This document shows positions 13,931 through 14,661 of a stretch of 14,661 nt of DNA, piece by piece. Within the stretch, counting starts at the first letter, position 1, and each line of letters starts with the position of its first letter. Source of the stretch: Lachnospiraceae bacterium (GTDB lineage Bacteria > Bacillota > Clostridia > Lachnospirales > Lachnospiraceae); assembly GCA_017961385.1 (NCBI GenBank), contig JAGCXJ010000119.1:1-14661 (forward strand), in the 5' to 3' direction. The translations under genes were made by a program, and so were the position numbers. Below the pieces are notes generated by a model, which was not told the origin of the DNA, did no database searches, and saw nothing but the letters and a program-made list of their open reading frames with translations.

Positions 13931-14605
13931 CTAAATAACCGGTAAACGGCAGGCTACATATTTAGAAAATGAGCCGGTTCTTGTATTTGGCAGCCTGACG
14001 GCATCTTTGATGATGTCAGGAAGATAATCGTCCCATTTTACTTCCATGATGCATGTACCGAAAGAAGCCGGGACAGTGATACACTCAATGTCTAGAAAAT
14101 CTGTCAGATGCAGTCCTGTCCTTATGTTATAGTCAAGCGTTACCCTGACATTTCCCGGTCCGAAAATAAACGGTTCTCTGGTGTAGTCCACGATAGTCTT
14201 TGGTCTGAGTCGATCGGATATCATTAAACTATACAATTCTCTTATCAGTTCGTTATCTGAACTGATCATCCAGGATATATCACCGTTTACGATCTTTTCA
14301 GCCTGATCTGCATCAAGTCTTGCTGATATCTTGCATCCAAGGCCTCCTCTTTTTAACTTCTTTTCCAGATTTATTAACGATTTATCATAGTTGTAATACC
14401 TGATGCGAAACTTATGTCTTGTGCTTATCCCGGATTGCTTTTCTATTAAGGCCCTGTCCTCGGGAGTATCAAAATACAAACTTCTAATTAAGTATTTCCC
14501 GTTTACAGCATATGGATCGCTTTTTGCGATCGCCCTCATTCTCTGTCTTATGGCAATCATATCCGACATGCTTATCTCATGCTTTAATTCATGGCGAAAC
14601 TGCAT
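13931..14605 (-). CDS. VTC-domain polyphosphate polymerase
   Basis: A 224-residue single-domain protein of the VTC family (CYTH-like triphosphate tunnel fold). In yeast Vtc4 this domain makes polyphosphate from ATP. The sequence is rich in conserved basic and acidic tunnel residues: FRHELKHEI (3-11), IRSLYFDT (40-47), KFRIRYYN (65-72), LEKKLKRGG (80-88), DYTREPF (140-146), RVTLDYNIRT (154-163), IMEVKWDDYLP (186-196) and SKY (214-216). It starts at ATG 14605 with GAGG upstream. It has no membrane segment; the DUF4956 protein encoded next probably supplies the membrane part. Family identity is strong. Polymerase activity and product direction (cytoplasm or export) are inferred from the family. 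Confidence 0.9.
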   Translation of the reverse strand: MQFRHELKHEISMSDMIAIRQRMRAIAKSDPYAVNGKYLIRSLYFDTPEDRALIEKQSGISTRHKFRIRYYNYDKSLINLEKKLKRGGLGCKISARLDADQAEKIVNGDISWMISSDNELIRELYSLMISDRLRPKTIVDYTREPFIFGPGNVRVTLDYNIRTGLHLTDFLDIECITVPASFGTCIMEVKWDDYLPDIIKDAVRLPNTRTGSFSKYVACRLPVI

Positions 14606-14661
14606 TCTTATACCTCTTTCATTTACCGGTTATGTATTTCATGGATCTATAATGACATGTA
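14606..14661. other. Short upstream region of the VTC gene, nothing recognised
   Basis: The last 56 bases hold the VTC ribosome binding site (GAGG) and AT-rich sequence. All three minus frames contain stops and no clear promoter hexamer pair is visible, so the unit may begin further upstream outside the window. Confidence 0.5.

Noticed and set aside
1..14661. Search for CRISPR arrays, insertion sequences, integrases or long direct repeats
   Set aside because: No spaced direct repeats, transposase or integrase motifs, or long terminal inverted repeats were seen by reading; the window looks like ordinary chromosomal backbone.

Overview
All genes in this window lie on the minus strand, so transcription runs from high to low coordinates. 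The sequence suggests a low-GC Gram-positive anaerobe of the Clostridia, most likely Lachnospiraceae and perhaps Butyrivibrio-like. Evidence for this is the SCIFF precursor peptide with its radical SAM/SPASM maturase (a near-universal clostridial pair), a fused SecDF, strong AGGAGG-type ribosome binding sites and a large 7TM/HD-GYP/GGDEF protein. The genus is an inference from protein style only.

Layout from the upstream (right) end. (i) 14605-13224: a VTC-domain polyphosphate polymerase and a DUF4956 membrane protein, closed by a terminator at 13128-13148. (ii) 13055-7748: an extended -10 promoter precedes a DUF3737 beta-helix protein, a MalY/PatB-type PLP lyase overlapping it by 4 bp, and a 1063-residue membrane protein with 7TM, PAS-like, HD-GYP, receiver and GGDEF parts. 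(iii) 7742-5664: a promoter and typA/bipA, then tRNA-Leu(CAA) with its own near-consensus promoter and a terminator-like hairpin. (iv) 5638-4385: a CNNM/CBS/CorC-type transporter starting at TTG. (v) 4383-459: a promoter and possible operator, the 47-residue SCIFF peptide gene scfA, an attenuator-like hairpin, the maturase scfB, and secDF overlapping scfB by 8 bp, followed by a strong terminator. (vi) 437-1: the 5' part of recJ, cut by the window edge.

Genes that appear to work together: scfA and scfB make a thioether-crosslinked ranthipeptide and are co-transcribed with the Sec export motor secDF; the VTC and DUF4956 proteins probably form a membrane polyphosphate synthesis unit; DUF3737 and the MalY-like enzyme are translationally coupled. 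No mobile element, CRISPR array or phage gene was seen. The longest stretch without a gene is 168 bp (13056-13223), and it holds a terminator and a promoter.

Points most worth a second look: hairpins within about 25 nt upstream of three start codons (recJ, scfB and the CNNM gene); loss of the conserved proton-path aspartate in the SecF half of SecDF; a c-di-GMP protein with intact-looking synthase and phosphodiesterase motifs around a receiver domain; and the two-gene polyphosphate unit. No entirely new system can be claimed from sequence alone.
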